Shown in pieces: positions 26,575 through 34,813 of a stretch of 64,000 nucleotides of DNA; the first letter of the stretch is position 1, and every line of letters starts with the position of its first letter. Made by a program: the position numbers and the translations under genes. Location: the NCBI RefSeq assembly GCF_009674485.1, contig NZ_WKJJ01000013.1, forward strand, positions 1-64,000, given 5' to 3'. The DNA comes from Pseudoduganella rivuli (lineage in GTDB: Bacteria > Pseudomonadota > Gammaproteobacteria > Burkholderiales > Burkholderiaceae_D). The notes beneath the pieces are model-generated. The model was not told the DNA's origin, searched no databases, and saw only the letters and a list, made by a program, of their open reading frames with translations.

Positions 26575-27378
26575 TCACACCCTAAATCCTAAGAGACGTT
26601 TAGTTTCCTTTGCTAGTCCTTCTAGGTCTGGGTAAATCACGGAATCAGAAATTCCCATCCAGATTAACTTCTGCAAAAGGTCTTGAATTTGTGCCGCGGG
26701 AACTATTATCTTCTCCAATGCATCATTCGGGAAATGCCCGTTTTCGAAAATCCGCTCCATTGGGTCCAGAGATTTTCCAAATAAGCAGAAAGAGCCTCTT
26801 TGTGCAACGATCCTTGGGCTATTATGGATACCCAAAATGGCGACCGGATTGTCGTTGATATACTTCGGTTCTGTTCCGGGCTTGTATGTATTGATAGATG
26901 AGTCAGTAGGTGAGAAAGCCGATCCATTATAACTCTGATGCAGGAATATCGTTTGATTCCATTTGGATGGTGATAATATCCATACCGCCGCATCATTATC
27001 ATATGTCCCTGCGGAATTCTTTTGAGCAGAACTCAAAGCAAAAAATAACGCTATGAATGGGTTCTCTGTCCAGTCGAGTAATCTGGTGGGCATCCCGTAA
27101 TGCTGCATCAAGAATAGCCATTCCCAGATTTCATCTATCCTATGAGTCAGATAAGGAATGGAGCGTTCCTGAAATCGCGTAATCAATCGTTGCTCAAAGC
27201 CGAATAGGCTCGCAGTATCGGTGATCTGTGAATTGCGGTGTAACGAAGGTGATAACGTGTGCAAACTTGAACCGACACCACGAAACCAAAGCGACGTTCC
27301 ATCGCCGTTCTGTCCGCGGTCAACTTTTTCCAAAAATCGGTTAAAAGAATCAATTGTCGTAATTGTTAATTGTGCCAT
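26575..27378 (-). CDS. FRG domain protein
   Basis: 267 aa from ATG 27378 (a TTG at 27420 is possible). FRG family hallmarks: LWFRGVGSS at 30-38, the core LMQHYGMPTRLLDWTENPFIALFFAL at 90-114, and NSPRIVAQRGSFCLFG near 190. FRG domains are named for conserved Phe-Arg-Gly, occur in bacterial and phage proteins, and are often found in defence islands; their activity is not established. First gene of a two-gene operon with the DUF262 gene. Confidence 0.87.
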   Translation of the reverse strand: MAQLTITTIDSFNRFLEKVDRGQNGDGTSLWFRGVGSSLHTLSPSLHRNSQITDTASLFGFEQRLITRFQERSIPYLTHRIDEIWEWLFLMQHYGMPTRLLDWTENPFIALFFALSSAQKNSAGTYDNDAAVWILSPSKWNQTIFLHQSYNGSAFSPTDSSINTYKPGTEPKYINDNPVAILGIHNSPRIVAQRGSFCLFGKSLDPMERIFENGHFPNDALEKIIVPAAQIQDLLQKLIWMGISDSVIYPDLEGLAKETKRLLGFRV

Positions 27379-27578
27379 AGTTAGGTTACTTACATTAGAC
27401 GCGGCACGGTCGCCGTGCAATCATTTCCCCAATGAAATATCATACATCAATATGGTTAAATAGACACTAATTGAAGCTGCCCATGCCAAGCGCTCTTAGC
27501 ACCGCCTCTCGATCACCGCTTAGCCTGACCCGACAACCAGCGCCAGCGGCTAGGTCGTCCGTTGTGCATGAACGTTGT

Positions 27579-29113
27579 CTACTTGCGCTTCGATCTGGCG
27601 GTGAGCGAATGTTCCAATGCCGCCAATGTGGGCGCGCGCGTCATCAGTGAGACATAGTCAATAACACCGTTGAAGTCCAGGGTAGCAATAGGTGCTAGCT
27701 TGTTGTGCACGCTGTAGTCGTTCTGGATGTCGCCGTAGTCATCGTGTGTATCCTCAGTCGCGCTGTGGCCGACAACGACCATGCGCAACTCCTTCGCCAC
27801 TCTTGCCGAACGCATGCGGCCGACAGCGCCGTGCCTGAAGCTGTGGAAGACCAATTCCGCATCGGACAGCTTGATTCGCTCGCAGTAGCGGCCAAACTGC
27901 TTGGAGGCGGGCTGGCCTGGGCCGTCGCGGCCCCCACTAGATCGGGAAACAGGCGGCAGTGACCTGCTGACCTGAGCGTATCGGCATAGGCTAAATGGCC
28001 GAGTTCGATAAGCTTGGCATGAACTGGAACAATGCGCTTTGCAGCTTCGGTCTTGATGGTCTTAGCCCTTGTGCTTCTTCCGGTTCCTCGTTTGGGTCAG
28101 GACTGTCTGTCACGCTGAAGCAATGGCCGCCGTCGAGCATGATGAGGTCCGATAAGAGTAACTGTGCAATTTCGTTGATGCGCATACCGGTATGCGCCCC
28201 GATCAGCGGAAGCCAAAACATGTAGCGGCTAGCCTGGGTGCTTTTCCCGAGCGTCGTCGGATTGAATACCACCCGTAACTCGTCATCGGTGAACGCGCGT
28301 CGCTTCTTTGCCGCCTGCAGCTTCTTGCCCACCCTGATAGTGTCTAGCAGTTGAAATGGCGGCTTGCCGCCCTCACGCCGAAACGCCCAAGTCAAGAACA
28401 TGTTGGCGCGGCGCGCGATGTTCTTCGCATTTTGCAGACTGATCGGCTCCAGGCCCAGCTGCAACATGTCGTCAATTAATAGGTCGCGCGCAGCAATCAC
28501 TTTCGTGCTGTTGACAGGCAGCTTGACAATTACGTCCTCAAACCTGTTGTGGTCTTCGATTGCGAGTTCGTGGAGTGGCTTATCGCCGCAATCTTGATGA
28601 CGGTATTGATGGCGGCGCGGTATGCCAACAGCGACTTATCATTGGGACTTTGGTCCGTGGGGAAGCTGTCCAAATAGGCGTCTACGTACGACGAAATCGC
28701 TTCGGAACTTGTGCTTGAATAGGATTGCGGCTGAGGAGTTCTAGCCATGAGCGCTTCCATGGCCGCGCGGATTGTATCCGGTGTGTCGTGAGGTTGTGTC
28801 TGCAACTCGACGCTTCTTGGTCGACGGAATTCATCCAGGTCGAACTTCAGATGTAATCCATCCGGAATGTTTGGTTCTTGGTATTGGCCATTGTCTGTTG
28901 CTGCGGTTCCGCGCGCAGGGCGGCGAACAGGTTTTTAACCTTGATCGAGAGTGTCATCGCAGCGATTGCCGCCGCACGGACGTCCGGAGTCCTTAAGCTT
29001 TTGTAAATTTCATTTGAAGCAAAATAATGGCGCAGGTCAGGAGGGATTGCAATGCGGAAATGCAGAATTCCTGACCGACTGCGGTGCAGGTGAGAGGGTA
29101 GCTTGTAGGCCAT
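27579..29113 (-). pseudogene. Tyrosine-recombinase integrase, broken by at least four frameshifts
   Basis: Consecutive fragments in different frames rebuild one integrase of about 500 aa: N-terminal LHRSRSGILHFRIAIPPDLRHYFASNEIYKSLRT (DUF6538-like), then LKFDLDEFRRPRSVEL..., LLIDDMLQLGLEPISLQNAKNIARRANMFLTWAF, the first catalytic Arg in GAHTGMRINEIAQLLL, KTIKTEAAKRIVPVHAKLIELG, HSFRHG, GHSATEDTHDDYG with the Tyr. Breaks lie near 28860, 28565, 28060 and 27900. The gene starts 98 bases from the att-like sequence at 29211, the usual position for an island integrase. Confidence 0.88.
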
Positions 29114-29177
29114 TCTGGCTCCGTACTTGGGGTGGTGACTTGGGGTGACAAGCCAAACCGGACGGGCAGAAAAGAAA

Positions 29178-29201
29178 AAGCCGTTGACGAATCAACGGCT
29201 T
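29178..29201. terminator. Terminator beside internal att-like site
   Basis: AAGCCGTTGA-CGAA-TCAACGGCTT, perfect 10-bp stem with an A-run on the left, giving a T-run on the minus strand. It sits just past the tmRNA-end-like sequence at 29211-29236, as the ssrA terminator does past ssrA. Confidence 0.75.
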
Positions 29202-29210
29202 AAGTATTTT

Positions 29211-29236
29211 GTGGTGGGACGGCGGCAATCAAACCG
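29211..29236. repeat. Internal att-like sequence resembling the tmRNA 3' end
   Basis: GTGGTGGGACGGCGGCAATC followed by AAACC aligns with the ssrA 3' end region GTGGTGGAGACGGCGGGAAT-CGAACC with few changes. Read on the minus strand it is a T-loop plus acceptor-like end with CCACCA. It probably marks the junction of two tandem elements. Confidence 0.65.
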
Positions 29237-29344
29237 TCAAGAAAAATATATTGAAATCAGTACGTTAAGTGTTATGGTTGAGCGGGCTACTCCGCAATAC
29301 CCCCACTGATACCCCACAATTCTTGCCTCAAGGATAGTCTCTGA

Positions 29345-31144
29345 CTACTTACGGCAGAGTATGCGAGGAACCACGCTAAGTTCCTTGCACGCTGCGACAA
29401 AGTACGATAAGAGCCAGAGTAGCTGTCTAATGTGTGGCCGTACTTTTTGCCCATCCTTAAGTTTTGTTAACTGAGCTATGACTTCCCCTGCCGATAGAAA
29501 AGAACAGCACAGTACAGCTTCGCGTCGTAACAAATTATCACTGAGGATCTGAACAACGCTTTCTTCTATTTGAACTGCGGTAGCACCTGCCGGAGCGCGA
29601 CGAACTAAAGGAATTTGGGTGCCATGATAAGTCCGGTTGTATCGAGCAATTTTTCGCCCCATTGCGCTCGGCAGGCAAAGTAAGTTACCCATGTTTTTGA
29701 GTGCTTGACCAACCACTTCGTGCAAACTGGAGGCGCCAGTCGTGAGTTCACCGTGCTTTGAATGTATGAACGACAATGTCTTGTTGTCAGAGTCTACCGC
29801 AATGTGATCTGCCCACTCATCGCCTAGATCGTCGCAAAAAATGAACAAAGCATGCTGGTAGGCTTCCTCTGCAATGGCGAAAACGGATGTGTCGGGAAAT
29901 CTGTCCAGATTGATCTTGTCGGGATGGGGAACATCCCTTGATAAATCTATCTTTTCCCGATCTGCTCTAGCAAGTGCGTCTACACCTTCAATTGCAGCGA
30001 TCACAGACTGAGCTTCACCTACAATGCCCGAATCTCGATATATTGCCCCGCTCATATACACGTGATCTGGTGAGTCAAAATAGATGGAGAAAAGCTCTCG
30101 ACTATTTACGAAAGTGGATAGTGCAAGATCCTTCTTGCCGTCGAATAAAGTAAAATTTCTAAAAGCACTCAAATCGACTTTGATCTTGCTGCTTCCGATA
30201 TCGATTTTCCCGAAAGAGAACTCGTTTTTTTTGATGATTGCGTTGCGGGATAGCTGCGCGACAATGTAGTCAGCCATTTGAGAGGTAGCAACCGGACGAG
30301 TAAGCTTCCGTTCTCCCTGCTTCCTAAATTTACGTCGCCAGACTAGACCTTCTTGAGCAATTTTGTGTTGTAATCCTAGTGCATCAAATACCACCAGGCT
30401 GGGGGCCAGGTTGGGGATAGCCGTGGCAAAGTCCACAGGTTCAGCAAAGCGAGATAGAAATGTAGATCTTCGATTTTGTTCTAACAAGGTTCGAATCTGG
30501 TAAAACCATTTCCCAACTTGATCAATGTTTACAGCCTGGCCATATGTCGTTATCCGCGAGGCACTTGCGGTCACTGAGATCATTGCCCCATTATCATTGG
30601 CTTTTAGGCTACGGGGAATAGTTTTGCCACTTCCAAACTGAGGCATCTCGTTCTGTAGTGAATTGCCCTCATAGGCCCGGCCGGTTAATCCACTTTGCGC
30701 TGGGTTAATTATCTTTGAAACGATTTTTAGAATGTTTGCGCCATTAGTGAGGACGCTCGTGATCTGAGCATATGGCACAAGCGCGTAACTATTAAAAAGA
30801 GGCTCGATATCAGTCGTGCCTAAATGGCGGAGTTGCATCGCCGCGTATCCCTCGGACTCAATTAGGAGAACGTATGCGAGGACTCGTTCGTGTAGTGTTC
30901 CGTTCGCAAACGTAGGGGAGCGCACAGTCTCCCCTAGTAAGAGGGAAACTGAGCCATAAGTAGGGGGCAATGTCCCCAGGGATACACGATGCCGAACAAT
31001 GATCGGCGCAGAATTTTCTAGTCCGGCGCGGAACTTGATTTCCTTCAGTTGCCTTCGAATCTCTTTCGATTTAACGCGTTTATTCTGACGCAAAAATACG
31101 AAGCTTCTCGTGAAGCTGAATTCGTTCAGATCTACTTTTTGCAT
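29345..31144 (-). CDS. 599-aa protein of unknown function in the ssrA island
   Basis: 599 aa from ATG 31142-31144. No enzyme motif is certain. Near residues 434-490 the segment FIFCDDLGDEWADHIAVD...LSFIHSKHG...SSLHEVVGQALKNMGNL resembles, from memory, a module found in large defence-island helicase-type proteins and in sporadic proteins such as TIGR04141/DUF6119; this is a weak, unverified resemblance. The N-terminal 250 residues look alpha/beta. No signal peptide or membrane helix, so cytoplasmic. Weak ribosome site. It is the largest intact gene of the right-hand element and the best candidate for its cargo function. Confidence 0.7.
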   Translation of the reverse strand: MQKVDLNEFSFTRSFVFLRQNKRVKSKEIRRQLKEIKFRAGLENSAPIIVRHRVSLGTLPPTYGSVSLLLGETVRSPTFANGTLHERVLAYVLLIESEGYAAMQLRHLGTTDIEPLFNSYALVPYAQITSVLTNGANILKIVSKIINPAQSGLTGRAYEGNSLQNEMPQFGSGKTIPRSLKANDNGAMISVTASASRITTYGQAVNIDQVGKWFYQIRTLLEQNRRSTFLSRFAEPVDFATAIPNLAPSLVVFDALGLQHKIAQEGLVWRRKFRKQGERKLTRPVATSQMADYIVAQLSRNAIIKKNEFSFGKIDIGSSKIKVDLSAFRNFTLFDGKKDLALSTFVNSRELFSIYFDSPDHVYMSGAIYRDSGIVGEAQSVIAAIEGVDALARADREKIDLSRDVPHPDKINLDRFPDTSVFAIAEEAYQHALFIFCDDLGDEWADHIAVDSDNKTLSFIHSKHGELTTGASSLHEVVGQALKNMGNLLCLPSAMGRKIARYNRTYHGTQIPLVRRAPAGATAVQIEESVVQILSDNLLRREAVLCCSFLSAGEVIAQLTKLKDGQKVRPHIRQLLWLLSYFVAACKELSVVPRILCRK

Positions 31145-31339
31145 TTGCGCTTGATTCCATCCTGTTACGCAGCCACGTTTTTTGTTGCCCGCGTAAAGAC
31201 TCGACCACCTTTTCTAACTTACTTCCGTTAGCTCTCAACAAGCCGGAATTTCGATGAGCGCCATTCAAACATATTTGTCAAAATCCGTTCGGCGAGCATG
31301 ATGTGTGTTGGATGGAAGGGTTTTTTATATTTTAAATGA

Positions 31340-31612
31340 TTAAGCATCAACCGCGACGTCACGCCCATAGTAGCGGCATACTTTGGCATCAGGTTTGATG
31401 AGTTCAGCGCAATGCAGGAATTTTTTCATACCTTCCGCGAGTTGCTGTTGTTCAATGGCAGAATTATTTGCCTTCATGATTAGTGCATGTGGCAATGCAA
31501 CGATGAATAGTGCCGCTCCGTAGAACCACCAAAGGCCAAAATATCTGCCTTTACCTTTTTCAATTGATGCTGGAATTAAGCCGATAAGGACTGCGATTAC
31601 TAAAACTTCCAT
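31340..31612 (-). CDS. Small two-helix membrane protein with degenerate zinc ribbon
   Basis: 90 aa; AAAGGATTAATC precedes the ATG. Two membrane helices (MEVLVIAVLIGLIPASI and LWWFYGAALFIVALPHALIM) are followed by FLHCAELIKPDAKVCRYYGRD. In related small proteins this tail is a zinc ribbon of the form CPxCAE...VCRYCGRD; here two of four cysteines are replaced (LHCAE, CRYYG), so metal binding is probably lost. Function unknown. Confidence 0.65.
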   Translation of the reverse strand: MEVLVIAVLIGLIPASIEKGKGRYFGLWWFYGAALFIVALPHALIMKANNSAIEQQQLAEGMKKFLHCAELIKPDAKVCRYYGRDVAVDA

Positions 31613-31627
31613 GATTAATCCTTTGAT

Positions 31628-31978
31628 TTAACGATCGTAACTTTTTCCACCGGTCGAAATGTTGTAGAGCCATGAACTGTATGGCAACCTCACTATGATA
31701 GTGGCTTTTCCGACTACAGTTCCCATTACCATGCCACGACATAATAAGCTAACTCCACCTTGAATCCTTTCGCACATTGCATCTGGACTATCAATAAATT
31801 CAGTTTTGTTTAGTCGAGTAATGACGACGGTTCTACCTTCTGGTACTGCACCGATTGGCGGAATCACAAATAGCGTTATCTACGTGTAAATGAGGATAAA
31901 AATTACTGAAAGAATGACAAGAATTGTGATGGTTGTGTGTTTTATTTTTTTATGTGTGAAAGGGGCGATCTTATCCAT
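31628..31978 (-). pseudogene. Small membrane protein gene interrupted by an in-frame amber codon
   Basis: From the ATG at 31978 the frame reads MDKIAPFTHKKIKHTTITIL plus VILSVIFILIYT, then TAG, then ITLFVIPPIGAVPEGRTVVITRLNKTEFIDSPDAMCERIQGGVSLLCRGMV... to 31628. The amber codon falls inside the single membrane helix, and both sides together make a sensible 116-residue anchored protein. A GTG just after the stop (31867) would give only the soluble 79 residues. Either a nonsense mutation, readthrough or internal restart. Confidence 0.6.
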
Positions 31979-32237
31979 GAGAAGAGAGAGAGGTTTCTTT
32001 AGTCTCTAGTTAATTGGTGCATTGGGGGCCACTTTCGGCATCAATGCTTTCACCAGGAAAGGACTAATTGTTAGGTCAGCATCCCTCTCGGAAAGCTTTC
32101 ATGTTGATAGTTTTTGTTGATATTTGTCAATGTTTCCCTAAACTCTAAACCTTATTGATGGTACATGCAACATGGAAACAATTAGTTTTTCATGCGGGGA
32201 GGAAAAATTGACATTTTGTCCTTGCTTCAAGATTTTC

Positions 32238-32323
32238 GTTGAGCGCCGCAGGCGCGAATAAGAAAGTGAAGTTAGCTAACTTTGCAAAATGCAAGGTTAG
32301 CTAACTTCACATATCCTGCCCGC
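32238..32323 (+). other. oriT: RP4/IncP-type origin of transfer (oriT) with nic site
   Basis: The stretch reads GTTGAGCGCCGCAGGCGCGA then ATAAG, a 45-bp near-perfect palindrome with arms GTGAAGTTAGCTAAC (32266-32280) and GTTAGCTAACTTCAC (32296-32310), and then ATATCCTGCCCGC. RP4 oriT has the same order: GTTGAGCACCGCC...GCGAATAAG, arms beginning GTGAAG and ending CTTCAC, and nic region TATCCTG/CCCG. The predicted nick is between 32318 and 32319. A TraK-like gene follows in the same orientation, as in RP4. Confidence 0.85.
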
Positions 32324-32587
32324 GTTTTTCACGCTTTTACGCCAGGACTGAGCAACGACTACGGCACGTTTTTCTGCTTGTCCCATCTCAACGCACGTCG
32401 GCTACCTTCGCCGAACATTTAGAAAGCATGCCCCGGCATGCCGACAAAAGCACACAGCGGCGACGAAACTGTATCAACAGCGGATAAACGCATGCCACAG
32501 CATCGAGCGGCATACAGCAGCCAATATCAGCGGGACAAAAGCGCTGCGGCCACGCCAAAAACATGCAAAGAAATAGGACAAACCACC

Positions 32588-32959
32588 ATGAATAAGCGCT
32601 TCACAGATCAGATCGGCGAGTGGATCAAGCAACACGAGGAATGCCGGCGCGATGGCAACCTGGTTGCCTTCCTGGCCGTGCGGAATGATGTCGGCGCCGC
32701 CATACGGGCGGGTTACACGGTCAAGATTATTTGGAAGTACATGCGGGCCAGCCAGCGTATCGATTTCAGGCACGACACTTTCCGGCGCTACGTCCACCGT
32801 CTAATACGCGACACTGACCAGTTCGGCCAGCATGGCGCTGAGGACAAAGCCACACCACAACCACCGCAGCAGCTCGGGCAGCACACTCCGCGCAGCCTGC
32901 CGGAGAAATCAACGGGATTTTTCTTCAACCCGATTCCGAACAAGGATGAGTTGCTGTGA
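32588..32959 (+). CDS. traK: TraK-like oriT-binding accessory protein (DUF5338)
   Basis: 123 aa from ATG 32588, 33% shorter than the longest open frame but with the typical family start MNKRFTDQIGEWIKQHEECRRDGNLVAFLAVRNDVGAAIRAGYTVKIIWKYMRASQRIDFRHDTFRRYVHRLI and end GFFFNPIPNKDELL. RP4 TraK binds and bends oriT next to nic to assist the relaxosome. Located 264 bases after the RP4-like nic site, in the RP4 arrangement. No traI relaxase or traJ is present. A terminator follows. Confidence 0.85.
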   Translation: MNKRFTDQIGEWIKQHEECRRDGNLVAFLAVRNDVGAAIRAGYTVKIIWKYMRASQRIDFRHDTFRRYVHRLIRDTDQFGQHGAEDKATPQPPQQLGQHTPRSLPEKSTGFFFNPIPNKDELL

Positions 32960-33026
32960 CTGCCGGCCGTCTTCATCCCTTGGCGTAATCCGGCCCCATC
33001 CCGGCGCGCAGCGGCAAAACAAAAGT

Positions 33027-33050
33027 GGCCAGCCTGGACACTGGCCTTTT
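33027..33050 (+). terminator. Rho-independent terminator after traK-like gene
   Basis: GGCCAG...CTGGCC stem followed by TTTT on the plus strand. Confidence 0.7.
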
Positions 33051-33119
33051 CGCTGATCCTATTGGGCAGGCGCTGGAATATTTGCACTTCCGATCCCGCG
33101 CCGACAGGGACTATGCGGT

Positions 33120-34037
33120 TCAGCTACTGGCTCTCAACGGAATAATCCGCGCACCTGACTGCGCAGCGCTCAACTGCTGGCCCCACCAGTCATACAAGGC
33201 AATCCGCTGGCTAAACCGTTCGCCCCGGTCATACGCCCGCGCCACCTCATTGTCATGCACATGGTCGAGCGCCAGTTCCACCACATCGCGCTGGTAGCCG
33301 TGATCGCGGGCCAGAGTGGACAGGGCGCTGCGCCACCCGTGCGGCGTATGCTTGCCTTCCAGTTTCAGCGTCACCCGGTAAGCCTTCTCGATGGATTCCC
33401 GGTCGATGTGCTCGCCGCCTCCGGGCGACGGAAAGGTATGCCCCCACTTGCCGGTCAGCATCTGCCAGTTGCGCAATTCGGTGGCGATTTCTGCGCACAG
33501 CGGAATGCGGTGGTCGATGTCGCGGCTCGTCACTTTCATCTTGGCCCACGGAATGGTCCACACCGGCGGATCGCTGTCCAGATTGAATTCGCGCCATTCG
33601 GCATCGATGACATTGCCGATGCGGGCGGCAGTAAACGCACACAGCCGGTGCGCCATGTGAACGGCAGGGGATAGGCGGGCCAGTTCGGCGCGGCGCAGCA
33701 CGTCGCCCAGCGCCGCATAGTCCAGCAGCGCCGGCATATGGCCGCTGTTTTTCTTGCGCGGCAGGATTTCGCGGGCGGGCAGCGCCGGATTATCCCGGCA
33801 ATACCCCTTGGCCTGGGCGTACCGGAACACGCCGTTCAAATGCTGCAAGATGCGGGAGGCCGTCTCCTGCACATTGCGCCGCTGGACGGCTTGAATGGCC
33901 CCGGCAACCATCGCGGGCGTGATGTTGGCAACTGGTAGCTTGCCCAGCGACGGAAACACGTCACGTGCGAATGCACGCGGTGATTTGCCGTGGTGGCCGT
34001 CGCTCCATTCATGCTGTTTCATGCAGAGCCATTCCAA
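33120..34037 (-). pseudogene. P4-type integrase lacking its N-terminal domain
   Basis: 305 codons from a TTG; the frame is open only to 34076 (TGA at 34077-34079). It starts inside the core-binding domain (YLEWLCMKQHEWSDGHHGKSPRAFARDVFPSLGKLPVANITPAMV), so the arm-binding DUF4102 domain of about 90 residues, present in intact P4 integrases of about 400 aa, is missing. The catalytic domain is complete: Arg in FTAARIGNVIDAEW, His/Arg in TPHGWRSALSTLA, His in LDHVHDNEVARAYDR, Tyr in AYDR or IALYDWW. It sits next to ssrA, where its intact ancestor would have integrated the island. Confidence 0.85.
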
Positions 34038-34160
34038 GTAATGCTTGCAGTATGTTGCTGTCGCTGGACGCTTTGCTCAGCGCGTTTAGATGGCGCGCTT
34101 TTGCTGATTTGCGATGAAAGGAATTGCCAACGCTCGCGATAGACGGGCTCATGCGTCTGA

Positions 34161-34410
34161 GCCCGCTAATCGCGGGCGCAACCTCGCTGTGCGAGGTTGA
34201 GAATGGGCGAATCGAAGAGGCACCGCGCTTGCAAGCGCGGAGGCCGCTTTTGCGGCGGCGAGCAGTGCTCGCCGAGGGCCCCGCAAAAGCCCCGCGTCCG
34301 TGCCAGACGCGGATCCGATTCCAGCTATCTGAACCCGTCGAACAAAAAATTAGGGCCCCAAGCTTGCGCTTGGAGCCCTAATTTTTTGTTCGGTGGTGGA
34401 GACGGCGGGA
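34161..34410. repeat. Right flanking arm of the ssrA island (attR)
   Basis: Matches 24142-24346: the same hairpin run (CCCGCTAATCGCGGG, AACCTCGCTGTGCGAGGTT, CCGCGCTTGCAAGCGCGG), the terminator palindrome and the 19-base core at 34392-34410. It has an extra block of about 45 bases near 34240-34285 that itself can fold (GAGCAGTGCTCGCCG-type). Confidence 0.85.
34339..34392 (-). terminator. ssrA terminator
   Basis: CGAACAAAAAATTAGGGC...GCCCTAATTTTTTGTTCG, an almost perfect palindrome with inner stem CCAAGCTTGCGCTTGG, directly after the tmRNA 3' end. By the insertion logic this copy came with the island and replaces the original terminator now at 24275-24328. Confidence 0.88.
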
Positions 34411-34753
34411 ATCGAACCCGCGTCCGCAAGCCCTCTACAGACAGTTCTACATACTTAGTACTATCATTTAATTTAACCCGGACGGCACGGATGTACACGT
34501 TCCGTACAGGCGATTCACCTTAGATTTAACGCTGCTTCAAGTGACCCGTTACAGCGCGATTCCCTGTAAGTGACTCCTCAGCTTTTAACGGCCCACCCCA
34601 GGGACGAGGTGTTGAGGAGCTAACAGCAATTAAGCTGCCAGTGCGTACGAGTTATCGTTTGCAGTTATTGATTTCTGGGTGTATTTACGAGGTAACCAGG
34701 CCTCGGTATGCCCTGTTCTGCTTTGAAACCCACGTCGAAACCAGGTCGTCCCC
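34394..34753 (-). ncRNA. ssrA: Transfer-messenger RNA (tmRNA)
   Basis: 360 nt on the minus strand. The 5' end GGGGACGACCTGGTTTCGAC pairs with the 3' end CGTCTCC-ACCA as the alanyl acceptor stem; the T-loop GGTTCGATTCCC is present. The tag frame starts at GCA (34662) and encodes ANDNSYALAA followed by TAA (34630-34632). tmRNA rescues stalled ribosomes and marks the incomplete protein for proteolysis. Its 3' end was regenerated by the island, so the gene is intact. Confidence 0.97.
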
Positions 34754-34813
34754 ACAGATAGGAATAGTCATTGTACCGCAAACGGACCCCGGGCGCAGCA
34801 TGGATACAAGTGG

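Larger units (their letters stand above)
24328..34410. mobile_element. Composite genomic island in the 3' end of ssrA
   Basis: Bounded by the 19-base core at 24328-24346 and 34392-34410; the right copy lies within the intact tmRNA gene. Contents are visibly more AT-rich than the chromosome and include two integrases (both damaged), a TraK homologue, an RP4-like oriT, an FRG-DUF262 pair and several unknown genes. A degenerate third core at 29211-29236 beside the first integrase suggests two elements in tandem: about 24347-29236 and 29237-34391. No relaxase, coupling protein or secretion genes are present. Confidence 0.85.

Noticed and set aside
29211..29236. Intact tRNA gene at the internal att-like site
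   Set aside because: Only a T-loop and acceptor end can be read; no D-arm or anticodon arm lies upstream, so it is a fragment rather than a gene.
31080..31268. 62-codon minus frame overlapping the start of the 599-aa gene
   Set aside because: No ribosome site and no recognisable pattern; overlaps a better-supported gene.
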